Shown here one piece after another: positions 17,825 through 26,844 of a DNA stretch of 64,000 bases (position 1 is its first letter; the number at the start of each line of letters is the position of its first letter). The DNA lies in the NCBI GenBank assembly GCA_046263055.1, contig JBHELO010000021.1, forward strand, positions 1 to 64,000, given 5' to 3'. The notes under the pieces are model-generated. The model worked only from the letters and a program-made list of their open reading frames with translations. It was not told where the DNA came from and searched no databases. The position numbers were made by a program, and so were the translations under genes. The stretch comes from DATAQC01 sp046263055. Its GTDB lineage: Bacteria > Actinomycetota > Acidimicrobiia > Acidimicrobiales > AC-14.

Positions 17825-18595
17825 GTGCCTCGCCGTGTGCTTGCCGGGGTGGCTCTCGTCCTCCTCTTGGCCGCCTGCGGCTTTGGGCCCGCCCGCCCCA
17901 CGCTGGCTCCCGGGCCGGCCACGTCCGTACCGGTGGCAACCGCCCCCACCGCGCCGCCCACCACCACGCGGCCCCTCAACATCACCGCCACCGCCGCGGT
18001 GCCGTCGGTGGCGGTGTGGGACGCGCCCGGCGGCCAGGGCGACCCTTCCCGAACCCTCGCCAACCCGGCCCCGCCCTACAACGTGCCCCTGGTATTCCTG
18101 GTCCGCCAGCAGCAGCCCGACTGGCTGGAGGTCCTGCTCCCGATCCGGCCCAACGGCAGCAGCGGGTGGATCCGCCGATCCGACGTGACCCTGGCGTCCA
18201 ACGACTACCGCATCGTCGTCGAACTGGGGGCCCACCAGATCACGGTGTACGAGGGCGAAGCCGTCTTCGACCAGGAGCCCATCGGGGTGGGCACCCAGGA
18301 CACCCCCACCCCCGGCGGGCTCTACTACACCAAGGAGCTGCTACAGCCGGTGGACGACAACGGCAACCTGATCCCCGAGGGACCGTACGGGCCGTACGCG
18401 TACGGCCTGTCCGGCTATTCCGACGTGCTCTACGACTTCGCCGGCGGCGACGGGGTGATCGGCATCCACGGCACGAACGACCCGTCCAGCATCGGCCACG
18501 ACGCCAGCCACGGGTGCATCCGCATGGCCAACGACGGCATCACCAAGCTGGCCAAGACGCTGCCCATCGGCGTGCCGGTGGAGATCAAGGCGTAG
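17825..18595 (+). CDS. L,D-transpeptidase lipoprotein (YkuD family)
   Basis: A 256-aa secreted peptidoglycan enzyme that forms 3-3 cross-links or related bonds. The signal peptide VLAGVALVLLLAACG carries a lipobox with the acylated cysteine at C18. A Thr/Pro-rich linker and an SH3-like segment (VAVWDAPGGQGD, SSGWIRRSDVTL) precede the YkuD catalytic domain, with HGTNDPSSIG and the active-site SHGCIRM (C231). The GTG start is called from the -10 hexamer 7 nt upstream. A second paralogue lies at 54460-55302 and shares the layout. Confidence 0.92.
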   Translation: MPRRVLAGVALVLLLAACGFGPARPTLAPGPATSVPVATAPTAPPTTTRPLNITATAAVPSVAVWDAPGGQGDPSRTLANPAPPYNVPLVFLVRQQQPDWLEVLLPIRPNGSSGWIRRSDVTLASNDYRIVVELGAHQITVYEGEAVFDQEPIGVGTQDTPTPGGLYYTKELLQPVDDNGNLIPEGPYGPYAYGLSGYSDVLYDFAGGDGVIGIHGTNDPSSIGHDASHGCIRMANDGITKLAKTLPIGVPVEIKA

Positions 18596-18852
18596 CGGCG
18601 GCCCCGGGCACGGGGGTGGCCGGGGTCCGGGCCGCCGCCGTCAGACGGAGGTGGCGGCGGGGCGTAGCGAAGCAGGCCAGGGCCGCGGGTTGACGCTGGC
18701 GACGTCGAAGACCAGGGCGTCGGCTCAGCGGGTGGCGATGCTGAACAGGGCGCACACGCAGATGGCGTCCACCAGGGCGTCGCCGCCCACCCGCAGTCGG
18801 CGGGGTCCTCGAGCGCCGGCCAGGGCCACGCCGCCGGTACGCCCGCCTGGGC
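18596..18852. other. Intergenic region without a supported gene
   Basis: 257 nt between the stops of two convergent genes. On the minus strand a short open stretch (GGDALVDAICVCALFSIATR) ends at 18725, but it has no separate start and no recognised family. No clear hairpin with a U-tract was found. Confidence 0.5.
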
Positions 18853-19656
18853 TCACGCTCCTGGAGGAGGCCCCACCGGCCGGGGCGGCGGGTCCGCCCC
18901 CTGGACGTAGCTGGCCGCCACCGTGACCACCTGGCTGGGGCCGGTCGGGCGCCAGGGCGACGGCATGCCCACCGCCGGGGTGCCGTCGGGATTCAGCCAC
19001 CCTCCGCGAGGACTGGGCTCGTTCTGGCAGGGGACCACGGTCACCGTCATGCGGATGTCGTACCGGCCGGCGGCCGCGTAGGTGTGGGACGGCGCGCCGT
19101 CGCCCGCGTCCCGGACGCCGTCCGGGCAGTTCCACGAGGGCAGCGGCGGGCCCCCGTAGGTGGTCCCGTCCCCCAGGTCGAAGCGCACGGCGGTGATGGC
19201 CAGGCTGCTGGTCACCGTCGCCCGCACCTGGACGGGCTCCCCGAAGTAGTTCTCGGCCGGGTACACCGACAGGGCCACCGTCGTGGCGCCCGACGTCACG
19301 GAGGTGGTGGTCCCCAGGCCGCCGTAGCCGTCGGGCCGGGTGGCCGCCGCCCGGGGCGCAGGCGCCGCCGGCCGGGCGGCGGTGGGCGGTGGCGACGGCG
19401 CCCGGGCGGGGGTGGCGGCCGTGCCTCGCACCGGGGCGGTCGGGGCGGTCGGGGTGGCGGTGGTCGGGACGGCGGTGGTCGGGGCGGCGGCGCTGGTGTC
19501 GGGCGCCACCGCCACCTCCATGGCCGCCCCTGCCGACGCCGCCCGCAGGCCGCCGGCGGCCGCGTGGGTCGACGACGGGCGGGAACAGGCGCTCGCTGCC
19601 AGTACCACCACCAGCCCGCCCGCCCGGACCACCCGGGCCCGGCTGTTCGTCCTCAT
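18853..19656 (-). CDS. Lipoprotein with PKD-like domain
   Basis: A 267-aa exported protein. The start is ATG 19656, with GGGGAGG 6 nt upstream. The signal sequence ARVVRAGGLVVVLAASACS ends in a lipobox (SAC). Residues about 25-110 form a long Ala/Pro/Thr linker. A PKD-like beta domain follows: VRATVTSSLAITAVRFDLGDG, with the typical SHTYAAAGRYDIRMTV end. The C-terminus is Pro-rich. It is probably anchored outside the membrane and interacts with envelope polymers. The upstream gap 19657-19879 serves divergent genes and shows only a weak TATCGT. Confidence 0.75.
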   Translation of the reverse strand: MRTNSRARVVRAGGLVVVLAASACSRPSSTHAAAGGLRAASAGAAMEVAVAPDTSAAAPTTAVPTTATPTAPTAPVRGTAATPARAPSPPPTAARPAAPAPRAAATRPDGYGGLGTTTSVTSGATTVALSVYPAENYFGEPVQVRATVTSSLAITAVRFDLGDGTTYGGPPLPSWNCPDGVRDAGDGAPSHTYAAAGRYDIRMTVTVVPCQNEPSPRGGWLNPDGTPAVGMPSPWRPTGPSQVVTVAASYVQGADPPPRPVGPPPGA

Positions 19657-19879
19657 CGCCATCCTCCCCGGGCCGGCCGTAACCGGCCGCCCGGGCAAGT
19701 GTCCACCCCCGAGCGACAGCGGTCCATGGTCCGATCGGGCCTTTTCGGCCATCGACGGGCCCGTCCCCCGGCATCGAGGCCCCTGGCGGTTGGCACCCGG
19801 CGGGTGTATCGTCCGTGCCGCCCGGGGGCGCCTCGCACCCGGCAGCCTCGGCGGGTCGAGGGCGGAAGAGGAGGACGGA

Positions 19880-20191
19880 ATGGCAGACGAGAAGGCCGCC
19901 TCGCTGAGCGTCAGCGAGCTGTCCAGCGCAGTGGACAAGGCGGTGGCCGACGTGCTCGGCAAGCACAACATGGAGGCCGTCCCCGGGCTGGCCTTCGGTC
20001 CCAACACGGTGATCGGCCGCCAGCTCCGCGCCGGCGTCACCGACGTGAAGGCCGTCCAGCAGGCGGCGTCCGACCTCACCGCCCAGGTCCAGGAGTCCCT
20101 GGGCACCTCGGCCAAGCTGTCTCCGGCCGCCATCATCTCGCCCGGGCACATCATCGTGGGGTTCGTGCCCGAGACCCGCTTCGAAGCCTGA
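19880..20191 (+). CDS. Hypothetical 103-aa protein
   Basis: The ATG at 19880 follows GAGGAGG, a strong ribosome-binding site. The protein is helical and charged at first (SVSELSSAVDKAVADVLGKH), then has a glycine-rich middle (LAFGPNTVIGRQLRAG), an amphipathic helix (VKAVQQAASDLTAQVQES) and a hydrophobic beta end (SPGHIIVGFVPE). No membrane segment, cysteine or known motif is present. It is 11 nt upstream of the Cys-rich gene at 20203, so the two probably work together. I do not recognise the family. Confidence 0.65.
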   Translation: MADEKAASLSVSELSSAVDKAVADVLGKHNMEAVPGLAFGPNTVIGRQLRAGVTDVKAVQQAASDLTAQVQESLGTSAKLSPAAIISPGHIIVGFVPETRFEA

Positions 20192-20202
20192 CGGCCCCGG
20201 CC

Positions 20203-20640
20203 ATGGGTGAGCCGGCGGCGGGCACCGCCTGCCCCAGCGCGCAGCCGGACATGGCCGCCGCCCGGGTCTTCGGCGTGCGCCAGTCCGGGCCCGACGGTCC
20301 CCGCACCGCCTACCTGGACCACGCCGTGGATGCCGGTCCCGAGCTGCTCGCCCGCGCCGCCCCCGCCGGTGCGCCCCAGGTGCTGCGCATCGCCGCCACC
20401 TGCGAGGAGTCGAGCTGCGCCCACTTCGACGGCACGGACTGCGGCCTGGCCACCCGCATCGTGACCCTGTTGCCGCCGGTGGTCTCGGTGCTCCCCCGGT
20501 GCGCCATCCGGGCCGACTGCCGGTGGTTCGCCCAGGAGGGGCGGGCCGCCTGCCTGCGCTGCCCCCAGGTCGTCACCGAGATGGCCGACGCCTCGCCGTT
20601 GCTGGTGGAGGCGGCCCGCCCCCAGGCCCCCGCCGGCTGA
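20203..20640 (+). CDS. Cysteine-rich probable metal/iron-sulfur-binding protein
   Basis: A 145-aa protein with eight cysteines. An early CPSAQPDM is followed by CEESSCAHFDGTDCGLATRI and then RCAIRADCRWFAQEG, ending RAACLRCPQVVTE. The spacing suggests a bound metal or Fe-S cluster. I recall homologues in cyanobacteria and other phyla loosely labelled nitrogen fixation protein, but that name is not evidence of function and no nif gene is here. It is probably co-transcribed with the 103-aa gene. Two direct GCCGGCTGACCC repeats follow its stop. Confidence 0.65.
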   Translation: MGEPAAGTACPSAQPDMAAARVFGVRQSGPDGPRTAYLDHAVDAGPELLARAAPAGAPQVLRIAATCEESSCAHFDGTDCGLATRIVTLLPPVVSVLPRCAIRADCRWFAQEGRAACLRCPQVVTEMADASPLLVEAARPQAPAG

Positions 20641-20643
20641 CCC

Positions 20644-20661
20644 GGGCGCCGCGGCGCGCCC
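20644..20661. terminator. Weak hairpin between convergent genes
   Basis: Arms GGGCGC and GCGCCC around a 6-nt loop, just after the Cys-rich gene stop and before the murA stop. There is no U-tract, so it is only a candidate. Confidence 0.3.
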
Positions 20662-20719
20662 GCCGGCTGACCCAGTGCCCACGGCCTGCCGGCTGGGCAG
20701 ACCCAGGCCCTGTCGGCGC

Positions 20720-22090
20720 CTACTGGGGCGTGATGCGCAGGCCCAGCTCGGAGAACTTCTCCAGGGGGTGGTCGTAGCCGCGGGCCAGGTGGTGGACGCC
20801 GTGGAGCGTCGAGCGCCCGGTGGCGGCGGCCGCCGCGATCACGTACGCGAAGGCACCCCGCACGTCGGGCATGACCATCTCCGCCCCGGCCATCGGGCAG
20901 ACGCCCCGCACCAGGGCCGAGTGCTGCCAGTCGCTCTGCTGGAACCGGCAAGCCTGGCCCACCAGGCACTGCTGGAACAGCTCGATTTCGGCGCCCATGG
21001 CCCGTAGGGCCTCCACGTAGCCCAGGCGGTCCTCGAACACCGTCTCGTGCACCACCGACATCCCCGGCACCTGGGTGAACAGCACGACCAGCGGCGGCTG
21101 CCAGTCGGTCATGAACCCGGGGTGGGTGTTGGTCTGCACGGCCGCCGGGTGGAGGTCTCCTCCCTCGGCGGCGATGCCGTCCTCGGAGATCTCGAAGTGG
21201 GCGCCCATGCGCTGGAGGGTGGAGATGGCAGTGACCAGGCGGTCCTGCGAGCATCCCCGGATACGCACCCGCCCCCCGGTGGCCAGTCCCGCCACCAGGT
21301 AGGAGAAGGCCTCGATGCGGTCGCCCCCGAGGCGTTGGCGGGCCGGGCCCAGGCGGGGGACGCCCTCGATGACGAAGACCCGGTCGGGCTGCATCTCGAT
21401 CCGAGCGCCCATGCGCTGGAGGAACAGGGCCAGCTCCACCACCTCGGGCTCGATGGCGGCGTTCTCCAGGGTGGTGCGGCCCCGGGCGGTGGCCGCCGTC
21501 AGCAGCACGCTCTCGGTGGCTCCCACGCTCGGGAACTCGAGGCGGATGTGGGCCCCCTCCAGTCGGAGGGCCTTGGCCTCCAGGCCGTCGGGGGTGAGGT
21601 GCACCTCGGCGCCGAACTGCCGCAGGGCGCTGACGTGGAAGTCCACCGGCCGGTTGCCGATCCGGTCGCCACCCACCAGGGGGACGAACGCCTCGCCCAC
21701 CCGGTGGAGGAGCGGCCCCACCAGGAGGATGGGCACCCGGTTGAGCCCCGTGTAGGAGACGGGGATGCGCCCCTCGCCGACCGATTCGGGGGCCACCACG
21801 ATGGTGGCCCCGTCGCCCGCCGCCACCGCCTCCACCCGCACGTCGGCACCGAGGGAGCGCAGCATGGACGCGGTGATGTCCACGTCGCCCAGCTGGGGGG
21901 CGTTGAGGATGGTGCTGGGGGCGTCGGCCAGCAGTGACGCCACCATCAGCTTGGTCACCAGGTTCTTGGCCCCGCTGATGCGGACCTCGCCCCGGAGGGG
22001 GCCGCCCGGCTCGATGCCCCAGGTGGGGGTGGTGCCGGTCGCCCCGGCGGGGGGAGCGGGCCCGGCGGTACCGGGCGGGGAGGCCGTCAC
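20720..22090 (-). CDS. murA: UDP-N-acetylglucosamine 1-carboxyvinyltransferase
   Basis: Catalyses the first committed step of peptidoglycan synthesis, transferring enolpyruvate to UDP-GlcNAc. The 456-aa protein has the MurA hallmarks VRISGAKNLVTKLMVASLLA, TRGRTTLENAAIEPEVVEL, HPGFMTDWQPPLVVLFTQ and a C-terminal RGYDHPLEKFSELGL. The catalytic loop reads VGGDRIGNRP, with Asp (D142) where most bacteria have Cys. The same swap occurs in mycobacteria and gives natural fosfomycin resistance. The start is placed at GTG 22090, preceded at 6 nt by CAGAAT; GTG 22114 is an alternative. Confidence 0.9.
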   Translation of the reverse strand: MTASPPGTAGPAPPAGATGTTPTWGIEPGGPLRGEVRISGAKNLVTKLMVASLLADAPSTILNAPQLGDVDITASMLRSLGADVRVEAVAAGDGATIVVAPESVGEGRIPVSYTGLNRVPILLVGPLLHRVGEAFVPLVGGDRIGNRPVDFHVSALRQFGAEVHLTPDGLEAKALRLEGAHIRLEFPSVGATESVLLTAATARGRTTLENAAIEPEVVELALFLQRMGARIEMQPDRVFVIEGVPRLGPARQRLGGDRIEAFSYLVAGLATGGRVRIRGCSQDRLVTAISTLQRMGAHFEISEDGIAAEGGDLHPAAVQTNTHPGFMTDWQPPLVVLFTQVPGMSVVHETVFEDRLGYVEALRAMGAEIELFQQCLVGQACRFQQSDWQHSALVRGVCPMAGAEMVMPDVRGAFAYVIAAAAATGRSTLHGVHHLARGYDHPLEKFSELGLRITPQ

Positions 22091-22160
22091 CGGCTCATTC
22101 TGGCACCGGGGCACGGACGCCCCCGACGGCGGTCAGGCCGGCCCGGAAGGTTGAGGGCGC

Positions 22161-24476
22161 TCACGCCACCGACGATCGGGGCACCGCCGCCACCGCCGAG
22201 GCCAGGGCCGGGGGCAGCGGCTCGGCGTGCACGACCCGCAGGCGGCGGGTGGTGCGGGTGAGGGCCACGTACAGCGCCCGCAGCCCGTGGGGCGACTCGG
22301 CCACGATGCGGGCCGGCTCCACGACGACCACGGCGTCGAACTCCAGGCCCTTCGCCGTCTGGGGGGCGAGCAGGGCGACCGGGGCGTCGAGCACGGCGGC
22401 GTCCGTCCCGGCCCGGGCCAGGTCGGGACCCAGGGACCGGGCCAGGGCAGGGAGCAGGGCGGCGGGAGCCACGACCCCGACCTTGCCGGGCGCCACCTCG
22501 GCCGACTCGGCCCGGGCGGCGTGGGCGGCCACCGCCACCAGGTCGGCCCCACCGGTGGGCGTGAACACCGGGTCCACCCCGGCCCGGCGGACGGCGGTGG
22601 GCGGCACCATGTCGGGGGCGGCCACCGCCAGCACGCCCGCCGCCAGGTCCATCACCTCGGCGGGCGTTCGGTAGTTGACGGTGAGGGTGGCGATCCGGAC
22701 GTCCCGGCGGCGGGGCAGCTGGGCCACCACGTCGTCCCACGTGGCGGGGGCCCACGGGCCGGTGGCCTGGCCCAGGTCCCCGACGATGGTCATGGACCCG
22801 CCCGGGCAGCGGCGGGCCAGCATCCGCCACTGCATGGGCGACAGGTCCTGCGCTTCGTCCACCAGAAGGTGGCCGAAGGTGCGGGTGGCCAGGTCGGGCG
22901 CCTCGCCCTCCTCCTGGGCCGCCTCTGCCTCCAGTCGTCGGCGCAGCTCGGCCCGCACGGCGGGATCGACGGCGCCGGCGTCATCCAGGGCGGCGTCGAT
23001 GACTGCCGACGTGTCGTCGTCGGGGCCCGGGCGGCGGAGCTTCGGCAGCGGGCGCTCGCCCAGTAGCACCGCGGCCTCGTCCAGCAGGGGCGCGTCGGCG
23101 TCGGTCCAGGTCACGTCGACCACCCGGGCGCTGGCCGGCCGGTGGAGGGCGGCCACTTCCGCCCCGTCGAGCAGGCCGGCGGCGGCCCGCTCGACCAGCA
23201 CCGGCGTGGCCAGGAAGCGGTGGAGCAGTGACTCGGGGCTGAGCACCGGCCACATGGCGTCCGCGGCGGCCACGAACGACGGCTCATCCCGCAGGGTGGT
23301 CTCCACGTCGGCCCGGGTGTGGTCGGGCACCGGCGCCCCCCGGGCGGCCAGCTGGCGGACCAGGTGGCGGACGACCTGGCGCTCGACGCCCGCCCGGCGC
23401 TCGTTGTGGGTGCCCGCCCAGTGGCGGGCCCGGCTGACGATGCGGGCCGAGTCGGTGACCCCGAGGGTGAGGCGGTGGCGGCCGAAGGGGACCACCGCCT
23501 CGTCGCTCAACGGTTGCTCCCGTTGGACGACGGCGCGAGCCATGAGCTCGGCCATGCGGGCGTCTCCCTTGACCCGGGCCGCGGCCGGGGTGTCGGCGCC
23601 CTCCACCCGGGTGGCGGGGCGCAGGCCGGCGGGGGTGGCGAAGGTCACGGTGTGCTCGCCCAGGGACGGCAGCACGTCCTCGATGTAGCGCAGGAACACC
23701 CGGTTGGGGCCCACCAGGAGCACTCCCGCCCGCTCCAGCGGGAAGCGGTGGGTGTAGAGCACGTAGGCCGCCCGGTGGAGGGCCACCGCCGTCTTCCCCG
23801 AGCCGGGGCCGCCCTCCACCACCAGGATGCCGGGCAGGGGCGCCCGGATGACCTCGTCCTGCTCGGCCTGGATGGTGGCCACGATGTCGCCCATGCGCCC
23901 GGTGCGGGAGCGCTCGAGGGCGGCCACCAGGGCGCCCTCGCCCACCAGCACCAGGCCGTCGGGGGCGCGGTCGGGGTCGAGCAGCTCGTCGTCCATGCCC
24001 ACCAGGCGGCGACCGCGGAGCACGAAGTGCCGGCGCCGGGTGACGCCCATGGGGTGGCGGCCGGTGGCCCGGTAGAACGGCTCGGCGGCGGGCGCCCGCC
24101 AGTCCACGATCAGGGGGTCGTTGGCCTCGTCGGACACTGCCACCCGTCCGATGTACAGGCGCTCGCCGTCCTCGTGGTCGGTGCGGCCGAAGCACAACGG
24201 GCCGTCGCCCACCCGCAGCTCGCTCAGGCGGCGCTCGGTCACGTGGAGGCGGACGTCGCGCTCGAGGCGGGCCTGGTGGGTGCCGCCGGCGCCGGCGTCG
24301 AGCAGGCCGTCCACCACCTTGCGGGCCTGGTCGCGCATGGCCTCGATGCGGGCGTAGGCGTGGTCGAGGACGGCCTGCTCGGCGGCCAGCTCGTCGGCGG
24401 GGCGGGGAGCGTCGTCGGGCGCGAGAGGTGCGGTCATCAGCGGGGGGTTCGATTCTTGCATAGGAGCGGACGGCAT
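22161..24476 (-). CDS. HelD/HelR-like UvrD-family helicase ATPase
   Basis: A 771-aa superfamily-1 ATPase. It starts with the HelD-type N-terminal helical arm (ELAAEQAVLDHAYARIEAMR) and the stretch LYIGRVAVSDEANDPLIVDWRAP. Walker A is VEGGPGSGKTAVALHRAAYV. Motif II is LLVDEAQDLSPMQWRML, motif III is IVGDLGQATG, and the end has LLAPQTAKGLEFDAVVVVEP and LYVALTRTTRRL. HelD proteins free stalled RNA polymerase; in actinobacteria HelR also gives rifampicin tolerance. The start could be ATG 24476, 24461 or 24437, and no good ribosome-binding site decides. Confidence 0.85.
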   Translation of the reverse strand: MPSAPMQESNPPLMTAPLAPDDAPRPADELAAEQAVLDHAYARIEAMRDQARKVVDGLLDAGAGGTHQARLERDVRLHVTERRLSELRVGDGPLCFGRTDHEDGERLYIGRVAVSDEANDPLIVDWRAPAAEPFYRATGRHPMGVTRRRHFVLRGRRLVGMDDELLDPDRAPDGLVLVGEGALVAALERSRTGRMGDIVATIQAEQDEVIRAPLPGILVVEGGPGSGKTAVALHRAAYVLYTHRFPLERAGVLLVGPNRVFLRYIEDVLPSLGEHTVTFATPAGLRPATRVEGADTPAAARVKGDARMAELMARAVVQREQPLSDEAVVPFGRHRLTLGVTDSARIVSRARHWAGTHNERRAGVERQVVRHLVRQLAARGAPVPDHTRADVETTLRDEPSFVAAADAMWPVLSPESLLHRFLATPVLVERAAAGLLDGAEVAALHRPASARVVDVTWTDADAPLLDEAAVLLGERPLPKLRRPGPDDDTSAVIDAALDDAGAVDPAVRAELRRRLEAEAAQEEGEAPDLATRTFGHLLVDEAQDLSPMQWRMLARRCPGGSMTIVGDLGQATGPWAPATWDDVVAQLPRRRDVRIATLTVNYRTPAEVMDLAAGVLAVAAPDMVPPTAVRRAGVDPVFTPTGGADLVAVAAHAARAESAEVAPGKVGVVAPAALLPALARSLGPDLARAGTDAAVLDAPVALLAPQTAKGLEFDAVVVVEPARIVAESPHGLRALYVALTRTTRRLRVVHAEPLPPALASAVAAVPRSSVA

Positions 24477-24584
24477 TTCCGCCGATTTTGCCAGGTGGCG
24501 CTCGCTGTTAGGACGTCAAACCCCGGCCCGCCCGTTGGCCATTTGAGATATTCTACCAGAGGCCTGCCATCAGGGCGACTGCGA
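24477..24584. promoter_or_regulatory. AT-rich promoter region for the HelD-like gene
   Basis: An unusually AT-rich patch at 24541-24560 contains TAGAAT on the minus strand, a good -10 element, with the reverse-strand TATTCT overlapping it. Transcription from it would give a leader of roughly 70 nt before ATG 24476. Confidence 0.4.
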
Positions 24585-25346
24585 TCACGGCTCCTCCCAG
24601 GCCAGGTGCCACTCGGCGCCGGACGGCTCCAGGCGGGCTTCGGCCGCCACCGGCTTGCGGGTGCGGGCCTCCCGGTCGGCCCAGCGAACGGCCTTGACCC
24701 GGGGCCCGTCCCAGCGGTCCTCCAGCACCTCCACGACGAAGGACCCGTCCACCACCGCAAAGCCCCGCGGCCACACCTCCACCAGCCACGAGGGGTGGAT
24801 GGTGGCGGTGGCCATCACCTTCACCCGGTCCATCTGCCCGGTGACGCCGACCACACTGGTGTCGGGGACCACCTCCACCTTGGCCAGCGAGATGACCCGG
24901 CTCCCGAAGCGCTGGCGCTCAACGGTGAGGTGCTGGCGGAACAGCGGCAGGGCCAGGTCCTTGGCCCGGCCCTGCAGGAGCCGGCCGTGCTTGTCCAGGT
25001 AGCGCCAGTGCCGCCAGGAGCGGGCCCAGCTCACCATCATCCCCAGCTGGCGGTGCAGCTCCAGCTCCTCGGGGGCCAACGCCGCGTTCTCTCCGAGCCA
25101 GTCGTGCATCCGGTCGAAGGCCTCGGGCGGCATCCCGAACTGGTCCCGCCACATGCGCAGGGCCCGCAGGCAGGGCGACGGCTCCCCGCCCAGCACCAGC
25201 ATGGCCCGCTCGGCGGCCAGGTCGTGATCGTGGAGCTTGAACTTCCCCCGGGCCCACGACACCCGGTGCTCCTCACCCTCGCACGCCATGGTGGCCGACA
25301 CCTCGCCCACGTGGTGGTACCACGAGGGCCGCCGGGGGAGCGTCAT
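24585..25346 (-). CDS. Hypothetical 253-aa protein linked to MoxR/VWA genes
   Basis: Soluble protein with no motif I can name. It is rich in Trp, Arg and His: WYHHVGEVSATMACEGEEHR, WARSWRHWRYLDKHGR, then a beta-rich second half (SRVISLAKVEVVPDTSVVGV, SFVVEVLEDRWDGPRVKAV). It is the third gene of a minus-strand series after the MoxR ATPase and VWA protein, so it may be a partner or substrate of that chaperone-like pair. The start is ATG 25346. A 13-bp inverted repeat lies in the gap upstream. Confidence 0.65.
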   Translation of the reverse strand: MTLPRRPSWYHHVGEVSATMACEGEEHRVSWARGKFKLHDHDLAAERAMLVLGGEPSPCLRALRMWRDQFGMPPEAFDRMHDWLGENAALAPEELELHRQLGMMVSWARSWRHWRYLDKHGRLLQGRAKDLALPLFRQHLTVERQRFGSRVISLAKVEVVPDTSVVGVTGQMDRVKVMATATIHPSWLVEVWPRGFAVVDGSFVVEVLEDRWDGPRVKAVRWADREARTRKPVAAEARLEPSGAEWHLAWEEP

Positions 25347-25374
25347 CGGGCGCCATGGTCGCGCGCCCCCCGTC

Positions 25375-25425
25375 CGTTCTTTGGCGCGTCGGCCGCGGGA
25401 GGCGCGGTCAGGGCGCCAAAGAACG
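25375..25425. repeat. 13-bp perfect inverted repeat in intergenic gap
   Basis: Arms CGTTCTTTGGCGC (25375-25387) and GCGCCAAAGAACG (25413-25425) are separated by 25 nt. The repeat lies between the VWA gene stop (25444) and the next gene start (25346). It could be an operator for the downstream gene or a long hairpin that limits readthrough. Its AAAGAAC core is notably less GC-rich than the surroundings. Confidence 0.75.
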
Positions 25426-25443
25426 AGGGACCGGTTCCGGCGG

Positions 25444-26670
25444 TCAGCCTTCGACGTGGACGACGCGGGCCCAGTCGGGGGCGGCCCAGGGGCGGCCGGC
25501 GCGGCCCAGGTCGTCGTTGCTCACCATGCACACCACGACCTGCATGGCCTTGGGGGGGGCGTCGGGCCAGGGAGTCAGGCCGTCGGTGAGCACCACCACC
25601 ACCGACGGGCGGGGGCGCAGGCGAGCGACGGCCTCGAGGCCGGCGCCCATGTCGGTGCCGCCGCCGCCCTCCAGCTGGACGGCGGCGGCCGTCGATACCC
25701 GGCGCACGCTCTTCACGGCGGCGTCCACCGAGAGGACTCGGACCTGGCCCCGGGCCAGGCCCACGCCCTTCAGCACGCCGTCGATCTCGGCCAGGATGCG
25801 GGCCAGCTGCTCCTCGGCCATGGAGCCCGACGTGTCCACCACCACCGCCACCTCGGGCACCGGACGCTCCAGGGCGGGCAGGACCACGCCGGGCGTGGCG
25901 TGGGCCCGCCGGGACGGGCGCCGGTAGGTGTAGTCCACCCGCCCGCTCACGGTGCTCACGCCCTTGCGGATCTCGGCGGCCAGCACCCGGCGCCAGTCCA
26001 CCTTGGGGTCGAGCTGGTCCTCGGCCCAGCGCTTCCACCCCGCCGACAGCCGGCCCCGGCCCTCGCGCATGTAGCGCAGCACGTCGCTGGCCACCTGGCA
26101 GCGCAGGAGGTGGCGCTCGCCGGGGGGCATGCCGCTGCCCTGGTCGCCCGACATCTCCCACTCCCGGGTCTGGCTGTCCGAACCGCTGCCGCAGTCGGGC
26201 TCGTTGGACGTCTCGTGGTGCGACGTGTGGAAGTACTCCTCGGCCATGCGTCCGGGCCGCCACCCGAGCTCCTGGGGGATCACCCGGTTGTCGGGGAGAC
26301 GGAGGCCGGTGCCCACCAGGTCGTCGTTGATCTCGGCGTCGGCGGCCAGGGCCCAGCTCTTGGAGTTGTGGCGTTCCACGCCGAGGTTGCGGGCCCGCCC
26401 GGCGTGGTCGCGCACCAGGTGGCCGGCGTGGTGGACGAGCAGGCTCCCGAGGACCTCCACGCTCCACCGCTCGACCAGGACGGGGTCCACGTAGAGCCGC
26501 CAGGACTCGTCGACGGTGACCTTGCCCAGCCCCGGGGCGGCGATCACCGGCGAGGCGAAGATGGCCGCCGCCATGTACGGGTGCCTCCCCACCGCCCACA
26601 GCCGGGCCAGCCCGAGCTTGCGGGTGTCGAGTGCCGGCGGGGCGGCGGCGGGATGAGACGGGTCAGCCAT
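25444..26670 (-). CDS. VWA domain protein (DUF2201-like, metallopeptidase-like N-domain)
   Basis: A 408-aa protein. The N-terminal half resembles a predicted metallopeptidase domain (VEVLGSLLVHHAGHLVRDHA, NSKSWALAADAEINDDL). The C-terminal half is a von Willebrand A domain with a complete MIDAS metal site: VAVVVDTSGSM, a Thr in GGGGTDMGAG, and VVVLTDGLTPWP. Such proteins pair with MoxR AAA ATPases, as here, and are thought to mediate metal insertion or complex assembly; the target is unknown. The start is ATG 26670, with weak upstream signals. Confidence 0.85.
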   Translation of the reverse strand: MADPSHPAAAPPALDTRKLGLARLWAVGRHPYMAAAIFASPVIAAPGLGKVTVDESWRLYVDPVLVERWSVEVLGSLLVHHAGHLVRDHAGRARNLGVERHNSKSWALAADAEINDDLVGTGLRLPDNRVIPQELGWRPGRMAEEYFHTSHHETSNEPDCGSGSDSQTREWEMSGDQGSGMPPGERHLLRCQVASDVLRYMREGRGRLSAGWKRWAEDQLDPKVDWRRVLAAEIRKGVSTVSGRVDYTYRRPSRRAHATPGVVLPALERPVPEVAVVVDTSGSMAEEQLARILAEIDGVLKGVGLARGQVRVLSVDAAVKSVRRVSTAAAVQLEGGGGTDMGAGLEAVARLRPRPSVVVVLTDGLTPWPDAPPKAMQVVVCMVSNDDLGRAGRPWAAPDWARVVHVEG

Positions 26671-26731
26671 GGCCGGGGGTGTGGCCGCCGGCCACAGACG
26701 GCGCCGCAGGCGCCCCCGATGGCTGGCCGCC

Positions 26732-26756
26732 CGTCGGCGGGCGCAGCCCGCCGACG
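26732..26756. repeat. Strong hairpin between MoxR and VWA genes
   Basis: Perfect 11-bp arms CGTCGGCGGGC and GCCCGCCGACG around a GCA loop, in the 174-nt gap (26671-26844) between the two minus-strand genes. It could set the ratio of the two products by partial termination or by stabilising an mRNA end. Confidence 0.7.
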
Positions 26757-26844
26757 AGAGGGAGGTGGTCGAGCCCGGGCGGCCAAGCCGGCCGGGCGGA
26801 GCTCGGCCCCGTCGCCGAGCACCCTCCGGCTCCGACGGCGACGC

